From the NCBI RefSeq assembly GCF_008704395.1, contig NZ_CP023695.1, forward strand, positions 6,510,001 through 6,574,000: a DNA stretch of 64,000 nt, read 5' to 3'. Source of the stretch: Streptomyces alboniger (GTDB taxonomy: Bacteria; Actinomycetota; Actinomycetes; Streptomycetales; Streptomycetaceae). The notes under the pieces are model-generated. The model did no database searches. It saw nothing but the letters and a program-made list of their open reading frames with translations, and was not told the origin of the DNA. Shown piece by piece: positions 44,483 to 53,162 of the stretch; the first letter of the stretch is position 1; each line of letters begins with the position of its first letter. The position numbers and the translations under genes are program-made.

Positions 44483-45391
44483 TTGAACTACGGAACCGAG
44501 CTGAGAGACCGGATCGCCGCGCCGGGCACGACTCCGCTGATCGGCGTGTACGACATGTACTCGGCGTCCGTCGCGGCCGGCCACTACGACGGGCTCTTCG
44601 TGTCCGGCTTCGGCTTCGCCGCCTCGTACTACGGGCTGCCCGACATCGGCTTCATCGCCTGGCCGGACATGCTGGCGTTCGTACAGCGGCTGCGCGGAGC
44701 GTTTCCCCGGCATCACCTGCTGGTGGACATCGACGACGGTTACGCCGATCCCGAAGTGGCCTGTCATGTGGTGGAGAGTCTGGAGCGGATCGGGGCTTCG
44801 GGCGTGATCCTGGAGGACCAGAAGCGGCCCCGCCGCTGCGGGCACGCGGACGGCAAGCAGGTGCTGCCCCTCGACGAGTACCTCACCAAGCTGGAGATGG
44901 TGCTGCGGACCCGCGAGGACATGGTGGTGGTGGCCCGCACGGACGCGACGGACGAGGCGGACATCATCGAGCGCGCCAGCCGCCTGGCGGCCACCGAGGC
45001 GGACGTGATCCTGGTGGACGGCGTACGTGACGTCGAGTGGGTCCACCGGATCCGCGAGGTCGCCGACGGCAAGCCGCTGCTGTTCAACCAGATCGGCGGC
45101 GGCAAGTCCCCGCGGCTCTCGCTCGCCGAACTCGCCGAACTGGGCGTGGACGTCGCCATTTACAGCACGCCCTGCCTCTTCGCCGCGCACGAGGCGATGG
45201 AGGCCGCGCTCGCCGAGCTGAAGCGCGCCGGCGGCAGGCTGCCGTCCGTCGACCCGGAACGCGGCGTCGGCGTCGCCGCCTCGACCCGGCTGCTGGAACG
45301 GAACATCGCCCGCCACCGCGTGGCGCGGGGCGGCCCGGCCGGGGCCGCGGTCAGCGCACCGGGAAGCCGAACGAGTAGCCCTGCTCCTTGA
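44483..45391 (+). CDS. PEP mutase/isocitrate lyase superfamily enzyme
   Basis: A 302-residue TIM-barrel enzyme with the superfamily metal and substrate elements: VDIDDGYADPEVACHVV, GVILEDQKRPRRCGH (the loop that carries the CGH catalytic cysteine in lyases) and ARTDA. Candidates are phosphonopyruvate hydrolase, 2-methylisocitrate lyase or oxaloacetate hydrolase; the sequence alone does not decide. The start is TTG 44483, seven bases after AGGAG; ATG 44465 would add six residues. The 3' end overlaps the convergent deacetylase gene by 41 bases. It diverges from the TetR/hydrolase operon. Confidence 0.85.
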   Translation: MNYGTELRDRIAAPGTTPLIGVYDMYSASVAAGHYDGLFVSGFGFAASYYGLPDIGFIAWPDMLAFVQRLRGAFPRHHLLVDIDDGYADPEVACHVVESLERIGASGVILEDQKRPRRCGHADGKQVLPLDEYLTKLEMVLRTREDMVVVARTDATDEADIIERASRLAATEADVILVDGVRDVEWVHRIREVADGKPLLFNQIGGGKSPRLSLAELAELGVDVAIYSTPCLFAAHEAMEAALAELKRAGGRLPSVDPERGVGVAASTRLLERNIARHRVARGGPAGAAVSAPGSRTSSPAP

Positions 45392-46124
45392 GTCGGGGGA
45401 GGAGCCGGCGCAGGGCCTCGACGGTCTGGGTACGGTCACCGCCCGCGTCGTGGAAGAGGAGTGTCGGTCCGTTGGGCAGTTCGCGCTCGACGGTGGCGAC
45501 GATGGCGTCCGTGCCCGGTTGCTCGAAGTCCTTGGTGTCCACGTTCCAGCCCAGCGGGCGCATGCCCCGGGAAGCGGCCAGTTTGCGGCTGTACGGGGTG
45601 AAGGCTCCGCCGGGCGCCCGGTAGTACATCGGCCGCACGCCCCCGGACGCCTTGGTGATCATGCGTTCGGCATCGAGTATCTGCCGCGACTGGTAGGCCT
45701 GGGAATCCTTGTCCATGGCGGTGTTGTGAGAGACCGAGTGGTCGCACAGCCGGTGCCCGGCCGCGACCACCTTCTTCACCAGGTCCGGGTGAGCCTGCGC
45801 CTGCGTGCCCACCATGCAGAACGTGGCCTTCACTCCGTACTCCCGCAGCAGGTCGAGCACTTGAGGGGTCCACTTGGGGTCGGGGCCGTCGTCGATGGTG
45901 ATGTTGATGCCGCGCTTCCCCTTCTCCGAGGCGTGCGCGATGGCCGCCGAGACGGGCTTGACGGCGCTGCCCGGCGCGGTCGGCGCGGCCGCCTCCGGCG
46001 TCGAGTCGTCCGTGGCGCCGGCCTGCGCGGTCCACACCGAGGCCCCGGTGGCGAGCATCGTCACCCCGAGGGCCGCCCCGATCAACTTGCCGTACCAGCC
46101 CCGCCCGCCGCCGTGCCGCGCCAT
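45351..46124 (-). CDS. Secreted polysaccharide deacetylase (NodB homology)
   Basis: A 257-residue protein with an N-terminal signal or anchor helix (LIGAALGVTMLATGASV), a Pro/Ala linker and a NodB domain with intact motif 1 (TIDDGPDPKW), motif 2 (CDHSVSH), the RAPGG element and the later LLFHDAGGDRTQT. It should remove N- or O-acetyl groups from extracellular glycan. It is a different subgroup from the lipoprotein at 29.4-30.2 kb, which has Ala in motif 1. The start at 46124 follows AGGGG by six bases. Confidence 0.88.
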   Translation of the reverse strand: MARHGGGRGWYGKLIGAALGVTMLATGASVWTAQAGATDDSTPEAAAPTAPGSAVKPVSAAIAHASEKGKRGINITIDDGPDPKWTPQVLDLLREYGVKATFCMVGTQAQAHPDLVKKVVAAGHRLCDHSVSHNTAMDKDSQAYQSRQILDAERMITKASGGVRPMYYRAPGGAFTPYSRKLAASRGMRPLGWNVDTKDFEQPGTDAIVATVERELPNGPTLLFHDAGGDRTQTVEALRRLLPRLKEQGYSFGFPVR

Positions 46125-46221
46125 GTCCGCCCCTCTCGCGCAATCCCTCGCCGTTCTCCGGTCGTCTCACGACCACCCGGCAGGACGAGACACACGGGCC
46201 ACGGGATGCGTCTGTTACCGA

Positions 46222-47196
46222 TCACGGACAATTCCGGGAGATTTCGCGGACAACCCACTGCCGGGTGCGGAGTGCCTGGGAGGCCCAGGTGAGCGCGGGC
46301 GCCAGGCTTTCGGGTGGCGGCCAGCCGTTGATGACGGCCAGCAGGGACAGGTACTGGTCTCGGCGCGGGTCGTGCATCTGTTCCAGCCGGGCGGCAAGGC
46401 GCCGGTGAAGGGCAGGGGTGTCGTACGAGGCCTGGTCGCCGAGGATGCGCGCGTAGTGGGCCGCGAGTGCGGCGACGATCGGGTCCGCCGCGGGCGATTG
46501 GGGTGCGACACCGGCTTCCAGAGCCGGTGTCACCTGAGCCCGTACGGCTTCGGTGAGGATCAGGGGACGGCCCGTGCCGGCGTCCGGGGCCCGGTCGGCC
46601 CCCAAGTCCTGGGCCATGCCGTGCAGTGTGGTGCGGAAGCCGTGGTCCTGGAGCAGCTCCGCCAGTTCCACCCAGGCCTCGATCTGCTCGGGTTCGGGGT
46701 CGTTTGGCAGTTCGGGTGTCAGTGAGCGGGTGGCCGCGGCGAACGCGGGGTGATCGTGCAGGCCGTCGAGCACGGCACTGAGGAAGTCGTCGATCAGCCC
46801 TTGCCGTTCGGCTTCCGACAGGCGTGCCAATCTGTGCATGAGGTCCATCTCCCGGGGAGTCGAGCCGCGCCGGGCCACCGCCGCCAGTACGGCGCGGCGC
46901 TGCCGCAGGACGCGGATCTGCACGTCCAGCGCATCGGCGTGCGTCGCCGCGACGTCCGTCAGCAGAGCCTCCCGGTCCATGACCTTGCGGATCGTGGCCA
47001 GGTCGATGCCCAACTCGCGCAGTGTGCGCACGAGTTCGACGCGGGCGATGGCATCGGGGCCGTACCGGCGGTACCCGGCGGGGGTGCGGTCGGTGGGTGG
47101 CACGAGCCCGGTGTCCGCGTAGAACCGGATGGCCTTCACCGTCAGACCCGTCCGCCGGGCCAGATCACCGATCGAGTAGAGCGTGTCGCCGTTCAT
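46222..47196 (-). CDS. MerR-family transcriptional regulator
   Basis: A 324-residue activator. The winged helix is typical MerR (YSIGDLARRTGLTVKAIRFYADTGLVPP, split here at the turn), followed by a coiled-coil dimerisation helix and a large helical effector domain of about 200 residues with no clear ligand motif. The start at 47196 follows AGGGTAGGG. A 19-bp dyad upstream (47211-47229) fits the MerR promoter arrangement, in which the protein binds between -35 and -10, so autoregulation is likely. Confidence 0.88.
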   Translation of the reverse strand: MNGDTLYSIGDLARRTGLTVKAIRFYADTGLVPPTDRTPAGYRRYGPDAIARVELVRTLRELGIDLATIRKVMDREALLTDVAATHADALDVQIRVLRQRRAVLAAVARRGSTPREMDLMHRLARLSEAERQGLIDDFLSAVLDGLHDHPAFAAATRSLTPELPNDPEPEQIEAWVELAELLQDHGFRTTLHGMAQDLGADRAPDAGTGRPLILTEAVRAQVTPALEAGVAPQSPAADPIVAALAAHYARILGDQASYDTPALHRRLAARLEQMHDPRRDQYLSLLAVINGWPPPESLAPALTWASQALRTRQWVVREISRNCP

Positions 47197-47210
47197 GCCC
47201 CTACCCTCAT

Positions 47211-47229
47211 GTCTCCTGTAACCGGAGAC
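47211..47229 (-). promoter_or_regulatory. MerR operator dyad
   Basis: GTCTCC, seven bases, GGAGAC: a perfect six-base dyad of 19 bp, 15-33 bases upstream of the MerR start. This matches the usual overlong-spacer MerR promoter geometry. Confidence 0.65.
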
Positions 47230-47248
47230 TCAAGCCTCTGCTCGCGCC

Positions 47249-47298
<50 letters not shown>

Positions 47299-47300
<2 letters not shown>

Positions 47301-48129
47301 AAAGCGTGTCCTCCGGCCGATCCAACTCCATGGTCAGACCGTCGAGTTCCTCCAGGCGGTTCGCCGAGCCGGTCAGGTGGGGAACCGTGGCGACCAGGAT
47401 CAGCTCGGTGACGGCCACGATGTGGGTGAGGGGAGCGATCGGGCCGGCTGCTTCGCTGGGCAGGCGCAGCAGCACGTCGGAGTCCGGGGCCATCGGCGAT
47501 CCCCAGGCGTCGGTGACCAGCACGAGTCGTGCCCCGCGCGCTCGGGCGGCCCGGACGAAGCGCGCGGCGCTCTGCGAGTAGCGGCGGAAGTCGTAGGCCA
47601 CGATCAGGTCCTGCGGGCCGATGTCGACCAGCACCCTGGCCCGGGCGGCCGCCTCGTGCGGCACCTGGCGCACGCGCGGACGCAGACCGGAGAGCTGGCG
47701 GACGAGGTAGTCGGCGGCGAGTTCGCTGAGCGGTCCGCCGATCCCCCAGACGCCGCCGGCGCCCGCGAGCAGGGCGCCGATGCGGTCGAGGAGGGGTTCG
47801 GTCGCGGCCTCGACCGTGCCGCTGAGCCCGGCGAGCAGCTCCTCGGCAGCCTGGTGCGGTGCGGCGGGAGAGGTGCTGACGAATTCCCGCAGCCGCGACC
47901 GGTCGTGCTCCCTGCTCTGCGCGCGTACGGAGGACTGGAACTGCGCGAAGCTGCTCCAGCCGAGCCGGGCGATGAGCCGGGACGCGGTGGGCGGGCTGAC
48001 CTCGGCCCGGTCGGCGAGGGACCGCAGCGAGCCGAGCGCCGCGAAGGGGTAGTCACCCAGGAGCACCCGCACGATCGCCTGCTCGCCGCGCGGCAGTTCG
48101 GGATACATCTCGCTGAGCCGCGTCGTCAC
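47299..48129 (-). CDS. RpiR-family (MurR-like) SIS-domain regulator
   Basis: A 276-residue regulator. The N-terminal HTH_6 domain (LADRAEVSPPTASRLIARLGW) is followed by a SIS domain with GGVWGIGGPLSELAADYLV and DLIVAYDFRRYSQ, the sugar-phosphate-binding positions. RpiR members sense phosphosugars. GTG 48129 was chosen from protein content; the ribosome site is weak. Its 5' end abuts the truncated threonine synthase, only 30 bases away and divergent, suggesting that a rearrangement joined the two. Confidence 0.85.
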
Positions 48130-48159
48130 CAGGTCCGGACGGCGGGTTGAGTCGTACGA

Positions 48160-49053
48160 CCCACCGGCTCGTTCAAGGACCGCGGCATGACAGTGGCGGT
48201 CAGCAAGGCGGTCGAGGCGGGCACGGAGATGCTGGTGTGCGCGTCGACCGGCAACACCAGCGCCTCGGCCGCCGCGTTCGGCGCGCGGGCCGGGCTCAGG
48301 ACCGTGGTCCTGGTCCCGAAGGGAGCCGTCGCGCTGGGCAAGCTCGCCCAGACGGTGCAGTACGGCGCCGAAGTCGTCGAGCTGACCGGCACCTTCGAAG
48401 ACTGCCTGCGGGTCGCCAGGGAGTTGGCCGCTGAGCATCCGGTGGCCCTGGTCAACTCGGCGGCCAACGACCACCGTCTGGCGGGCCAGCAGACCGCGGC
48501 CTTCGAGATCGTCGACGTGCTGGGCGATGCCCCCGACCTCCACTGCCTGCCGGTCGGCAATGCCGGGAACATCACCGCGCTCTGGCGCGGCTACACGGCG
48601 TACGAGAAGGCCGGACGCGCCGCGCACCGCCCGCGGATCTGGGGCTTCCAGGCGGCGGGCGCGGCCCCGCTGGTCCTCGGGCGGACCGTCGAGGCTCCCG
48701 AGACGGTGGCCAGCGCCATCCGGATCGGCAACCCGGCGTCCCGGGCGGGCGCGCTGGCGGCCCGCGACGAGTCCGGCGGCCGGATCTCGGCCGTCTCGGA
48801 CGAGCAGATCCTCGCTGCCTGCCGCCTGCTCGCCCGCCACGAGGGGGTGTTCGTGGAACCGGCGTCGGCGGTCGGCGTCGCGGGACTGCTCGCCGAACAC
48901 GCGGCGCGCCGGGTGCCCGCCGCCCAGCGCATCGTCATCACGGTCACCGGCAACGGCCTGAAGGATCCCCAAGCCTCGATCCCGGAGGGCTGCCACTCGG
49001 TGGAGACGTCGACGGCCACCTCCGATGTGGTGCGGGCTCTGGGTCTGGTCTGA
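48160..49053 (+). pseudogene. thrC: Threonine synthase lacking its N-terminal domain
   Basis: The frame enters directly at PTGSFKDRGMTVAVSKA, which in intact enzymes follows about 60 residues including the substrate-binding EGGTPL region. The lysine of SFKDRG carries PLP, but the only ATG of this frame (48187) lies after it, an in-frame TGA stands at 48148-48150, and no start precedes the lysine. From there the frame is intact to a stop at 49053 and otherwise typical (SAANDHRLAGQQTAAFE, VGNAGNITALW, VTVTGNGLKDPQ region). It is a 5'-truncated, inactive copy. Confidence 0.8.
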
Positions 49054-49182
49054 GCGGCGCCCGACCGAGTTCGAGGAGCAGCCGGCCACCACGAGGGGGC
49101 GAGCCCGCTACCTCCTCGCGCACCCTGCCGTTACGGTCGCGGACGGTCCTATGATCGTCACTCCGCGTACGAGGGGGCTGGT

Positions 49183-51282
49183 ATGGCGGCAGGCGGTTCG
49201 GCGGCACGGCGGGCGCAGGAGGCGCGGCGGCAGGAGCGGCTGCTGCGCGAGCAGTGGCAGTCCGCTCGTCGGCAGGCGCGGCAATGGGAAGCGGCGAGCG
49301 AGGGTGAACGGCGGGTCGCGGCCCAGCTGTTGGTACTCACTGAGCGTGGGTGGAGGCTGCTCGTAGACCGCCGATGGCCGGGGACACGGACCGCCAACGT
49401 GGACATGCTGATGGTGGGCCCCGGCGGGGTCTTCGTCATCGACGTCAAGAACTGGCGCCGTGCTCCAGAGGTCGCGGACGGCAGGTTGCGCGCCGGTGGC
49501 GAACCGCGGGACGAGCATGCGGCCAAGCTGCTGGCGGTCACGAAAGCCGCCGAGAGCGCGGTCGCGTCGCTCGGCCTGTCCCCGGTGGCGGTCCAGCCCC
49601 TCATGGTGTTCGCGGGGCACCGGGTCGATGCCGGCCTCGGTCGCATCCGGCTGCTGGGGGAGCACGAGGTCGGTCCCGCGCTGCTGTCGGAGTGCCGCAG
49701 GTTGCGCGCGGAGTCCGTCCGCGCGATCGCCGACCATGTGGAGCGCGTCTTCCCCGACTATGAGGGATCGGCGGTGACCGAGCGGATTCCGCCGTCTCCG
49801 GGCCAGCCTCAACAGGGCGTACCGGATGGCCTGTTCGACCTGGAGGGTCTGCGCGACGCGGCCCTGGAAGAGGCGCTGCGGGCCCCGATCGAGCAGTGGA
49901 TGACCTTTCTGCACCCCGATCAGGTCGCACTGGTACGCCGCAACTGGTCGGGTCCGGCGCGCATCAGCGGCCCGGCGGGCACGGGCAAGACGGTGGTCGC
50001 ACTGCACCGCGCGGCCCACGTGGCTCGACGTACCGGCGGCCGGACCCTGTACGTCACGTACGCCAACAACCTGCCTCGCGTACAGGCCACGTTCCTCAAG
50101 GCCATGGCCCCGGCGGTCGCCGACCGGGTGGACTTCCGCAGCCTGCACTCCTGGGCGCAGGAATTCCTGCAAGAACGTGGCGTCCCGGTGAGGCTGCACG
50201 GGAACAAGGCGCAGACCGCCTTCAGCCTCGCCTGGAAATACGTCGGACGCGACAGCCGCCTCGCCGAGGTCGACCCGGCGCCGATCTACTGGCGAGAGGA
50301 GATCGACCACGTCATCAAGGGCCGCGGCATCACCACCTTCGAGGAGTACGCGACCGTGCCTCGGCGCCGACGCAGGGCGAGCCTGCGCCGCCCCCACCGG
50401 CAGGCGGTGTGGGAGCTGTACGAGGCATACGAGGAACTGCGCATCGCGCGCGGCGTGCACGACTTCAACGACGTGCTCTCGCTCGCCCTGGCCGAGGCGT
50501 CGCGTCCCACCGGCCAACTCCCCTATGCGGCCGTCATCGTGGACGAGGTCCAGGACCTCACCCTCGTCGGGGTACGTCTGTTGCACGCCCTCGTCGGTGA
50601 CGCCCCCAACGGGTTGCTCCTGGTCGGCGACGGCCAGCAGGCCGTCTATCCGGGGGGATTCCGCCTGACCGACGCCGGCATCGACATCCGCGGCGACCGC
50701 GGACAGGTCCTTCGTACCAACTACCGCAACAGCAAGCAGATCCTGGACGTGGCGCTCACGGTCGTGGCGGAGGACGCCTTCGAGGACATCGACGGCCTGC
50801 GAACGCCCGGCCGCCGCGACGTCGATCTCACCTACCACGATGGGCAGGTGACCCGCGTCACCAAGCCGACTGTCCATGACCACGACCAAGCGCTGCTGGA
50901 CGCGCTACGTGCCATGCCCGGTGGCACGCGAGCCGATGCGGCCGTTTTGTGCCCGTCCAAGCGAGCCATCGGTCATTACCAGCGACTGCTCGCTCAGGCG
51001 GACATCCCGGTATGCCTGCTGGAGCACTACGACGGGCGCCCCGTCGACGCGGTCAAGCTGGGTAGCTACCGCAGAGCCAAGGGCTTGGAGTTCAAGCGGG
51101 TGTATCTGCCGCAGCACGACGCCGCTCTGTCGGACGGGGTACCGGCCGGTGAGCGGTTCGGAGTCGCCGAGGTGCCCGAAACGCTAAGAGAGCGCGAAGA
51201 GCTGCTGCGCAGCCAGCTTTTCGTGGCCATGACCAGGGCACGAGACGTGCTCTGGCTGGGGAGCGTGGGTTCGCCTCGTTGA
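49183..51282 (+). CDS. NERD nuclease-SF1 helicase fusion (candidate defence protein)
   Basis: A 699-residue protein. Residues 40-130 form a NERD domain with the PD-(D/E)xK-like set E41, D74 and D87-x-K89 (VDMLMVGPGGVFVIDVKNW). Residues 255-690 are a UvrD-like SF1A helicase with Walker A GPAGTGKT (263-270), Walker B DEVQD (454-458), motif III GDGQQAVYPGG, motif V-VI RRAKGLEFKRVYLP and VAMTRARD. Nuclease-helicase fusions of this build recur in antiphage genes, and the position in an accessory region fits, but a housekeeping repair role is possible. GAGGGGG precedes the ATG by five bases. Confidence 0.88.
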   Translation: MAAGGSAARRAQEARRQERLLREQWQSARRQARQWEAASEGERRVAAQLLVLTERGWRLLVDRRWPGTRTANVDMLMVGPGGVFVIDVKNWRRAPEVADGRLRAGGEPRDEHAAKLLAVTKAAESAVASLGLSPVAVQPLMVFAGHRVDAGLGRIRLLGEHEVGPALLSECRRLRAESVRAIADHVERVFPDYEGSAVTERIPPSPGQPQQGVPDGLFDLEGLRDAALEEALRAPIEQWMTFLHPDQVALVRRNWSGPARISGPAGTGKTVVALHRAAHVARRTGGRTLYVTYANNLPRVQATFLKAMAPAVADRVDFRSLHSWAQEFLQERGVPVRLHGNKAQTAFSLAWKYVGRDSRLAEVDPAPIYWREEIDHVIKGRGITTFEEYATVPRRRRRASLRRPHRQAVWELYEAYEELRIARGVHDFNDVLSLALAEASRPTGQLPYAAVIVDEVQDLTLVGVRLLHALVGDAPNGLLLVGDGQQAVYPGGFRLTDAGIDIRGDRGQVLRTNYRNSKQILDVALTVVAEDAFEDIDGLRTPGRRDVDLTYHDGQVTRVTKPTVHDHDQALLDALRAMPGGTRADAAVLCPSKRAIGHYQRLLAQADIPVCLLEHYDGRPVDAVKLGSYRRAKGLEFKRVYLPQHDAALSDGVPAGERFGVAEVPETLREREELLRSQLFVAMTRARDVLWLGSVGSPR

Positions 51283-51296
51283 CAACGGGGGAGCCC

Positions 51297-51491
51297 ATGG
51301 CGCAGTGGGTTCTGGATCACGTCCTGCACGGGCCGCCCGTGCCTGTGCCGTCGTACGGATTCGACCTCACGCCGGTGGTCGCACACAGTCTGCGTCGCGC
51401 AAGCACTGCCCGCGATGGTGGCGGAAACCGCTGTGGCCGCACACTTCCGCCCGCACTTCCGCCCACTATGACATCCGCTCACGGACAGTGA
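51297..51491 (+). CDS. Possible 64-residue ORF or 5' remnant after the helicase
   Basis: ATG 51297 lies 15 bases after the helicase stop and opens MAQWVLDHVLHGPPVPVPSYGFDLTPVV, which looks like a genuine N-terminus, but protein-like content fades after about 40 residues and the frame ends at 51491. A GGGGGAG lies close to the ATG. It may be the start of a lost partner gene of the helicase or a short coupled peptide. No family was recognised. Confidence 0.35.
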   Translation: MAQWVLDHVLHGPPVPVPSYGFDLTPVVAHSLRRASTARDGGGNRCGRTLPPALPPTMTSAHGQ

Positions 51492-52024
51492 CCACCGCTC
51501 CGAACTGGCCTAATGATCCCGTGTCCGGAAGGGTGGCACCAAGGCATCCGTACACGCCTGAACGCAGCGCCACCTGCGATGCCTGCGCGCCACCAGCGCG
51601 CCTCAACTCTCCTACATCACACGCAACTTGCCTTTTCGTCGTCGTGCCGAGGCCCCCGCACTCCGTCGAGTTGCCGCCGCCAACTCACCTGTCGCACAGG
51701 CATGTTGCTCGCGGGCTGCGAGCGTCCGAACCCCGGTGGCGCACCGTCCGAGAGCTGCGGTCGGCGGGTTCGGTCACGGATGGCGACGCTGGCCCGCCGC
51801 GTGGCCGAAACTCATAGCTGAGCAACCGAACAATCTTGGGATTCTCTGGTCATGCGCCTCTCCAGGCACTTAAGTACCTGTCGAGCACTCGCTACCGGCC
51901 AAAGGTGAGAGCCACCGGCCCGGCCCCCCATCCCAACTGTCCCGAGAGTCCTTCTGCCTATGCTCGCCCGTGCACACCGTTCGGTGTCGTGCTCACATGA
52001 ACCGGCGAGCCGAGGGATGCGTTG
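51492..52024. other. 533-base stretch without a supported gene
   Basis: Codon bias is weaker here and no frame shows sustained Streptomyces-type third-position G/C or recognisable protein content. It lies between the NERD-helicase region and an unknown gene and may include decayed sequence from the helicase side and the promoter of the following gene. Confidence 0.5.
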
Positions 52025-53059
52025 ATGGAGAGTTCGACCCCGGCCGGCCGGGCGAACCCGGTCGGCCGAGACGCAGATCTCTATGCGGCGGTGCAGGACG
52101 TCCAGGCGGGTTACTGGATGCAGATGCGGCAGGTGCTCGCCCGGACGGGCAGCTGGACGCAGTGGACATCCCGTACTCAGGTTCTTGGAGTCGTCGCGGC
52201 TCAGGCCAACGTTGTCGAGCTGTGGCTGAAGGAGGAACCGGAGAGCCTCGCCGCCCGGGTGATGTACGCCAGGGTCGCCACCGAACGCGTGTTGCAGGCC
52301 CACCGCAGGGACTGGGCGCGTGACTACCGGCGGGCAGGGGACCTGGAGAAACTGGTGGCCAGAGCCCGGGACGCGTGCCACAGGGCGGGCGAGGGGAACG
52401 CCGACGACGCGGTGCCCTGGATCTGCCGCCTGGCCCTGGCCGAGGCGGACACGACAGGACGCTACCCGGAGCATCACGTGGCTCCGCCACCCCATGAGTA
52501 CCTGCTGCCCGGCGGGCCATGGGGCCTGCTGGGGGAAGCGCACCGACGAGATCCGTTCAACCGCGAGGCATGGCACCGCATGTCCCAGGCGCTCCAGGCC
52601 CGCCCGGGCCCCGCGGGCCGCCAGGCCGTCGCGACGGACTTCGCCCGCTGGACGGTCTCCTTCGCGCCGCCCGACTCGCCCCTGCTTCTGCTGCCCCTCT
52701 ACGCCCGGGTGCAGGAACACCGGGAGCGACGGGACAACGGCGCCGAGGTCATGCTGAACCTCCTGTGGACCAGGGAGGACACCACCCGGGCCATCACGCA
52801 GGCATTCGAGGGCTGGTTCCGAAAGTGTGATCCGGCCACCAGTTCACAGCTGGATCTCAACTACCTCGCCTACGCCCTGGCGAGGGGCGGCTTCGCCCAG
52901 TGGGCCGGCGAAGTGTTCGATGCCATCGGCGATTTCGCCACTCCTGCGCCGTGGCAGTACGACGCCCGGCACCCCGACAACCAGTGGCGGAAGGCGTTCG
53001 AGGAGGACCGCGTCGCCTGCCTGAGATCCCGCCCGCGGCGTTCGGGAAGACATCCATGA
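52025..53059 (+). CDS. Unknown helical repeat protein
   Basis: A 344-residue soluble protein made of tryptophan-rich amphipathic helices in a TPR-like arrangement (EEPESLAARVMYARVATERVLQAHRRD, split around the helix turn, and LDLNYLAYALARGGF), with a conserved-looking PWICRLALAEAD in the centre. No catalytic motif, signal or membrane segment is visible. GAGGGA lies seven bases before ATG 52025; a TTG three bases upstream is not favoured. The gene precedes an amino acid permease gene by 103 bases; a scaffold or sensor role is only a guess. Confidence 0.7.
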   Translation: MESSTPAGRANPVGRDADLYAAVQDVQAGYWMQMRQVLARTGSWTQWTSRTQVLGVVAAQANVVELWLKEEPESLAARVMYARVATERVLQAHRRDWARDYRRAGDLEKLVARARDACHRAGEGNADDAVPWICRLALAEADTTGRYPEHHVAPPPHEYLLPGGPWGLLGEAHRRDPFNREAWHRMSQALQARPGPAGRQAVATDFARWTVSFAPPDSPLLLLPLYARVQEHRERRDNGAEVMLNLLWTREDTTRAITQAFEGWFRKCDPATSSQLDLNYLAYALARGGFAQWAGEVFDAIGDFATPAPWQYDARHPDNQWRKAFEEDRVACLRSRPRRSGRHP

Positions 53060-53162
53060 CCGCCGAGCTGTCACCCACGGGCGGGCACCGCCACGTCTCG
53101 CCGACAGCCCGGCGGCCACCCGCCTGCACCCCCCTACTTCAGCTTTCCTGTGCGGAGAACCA

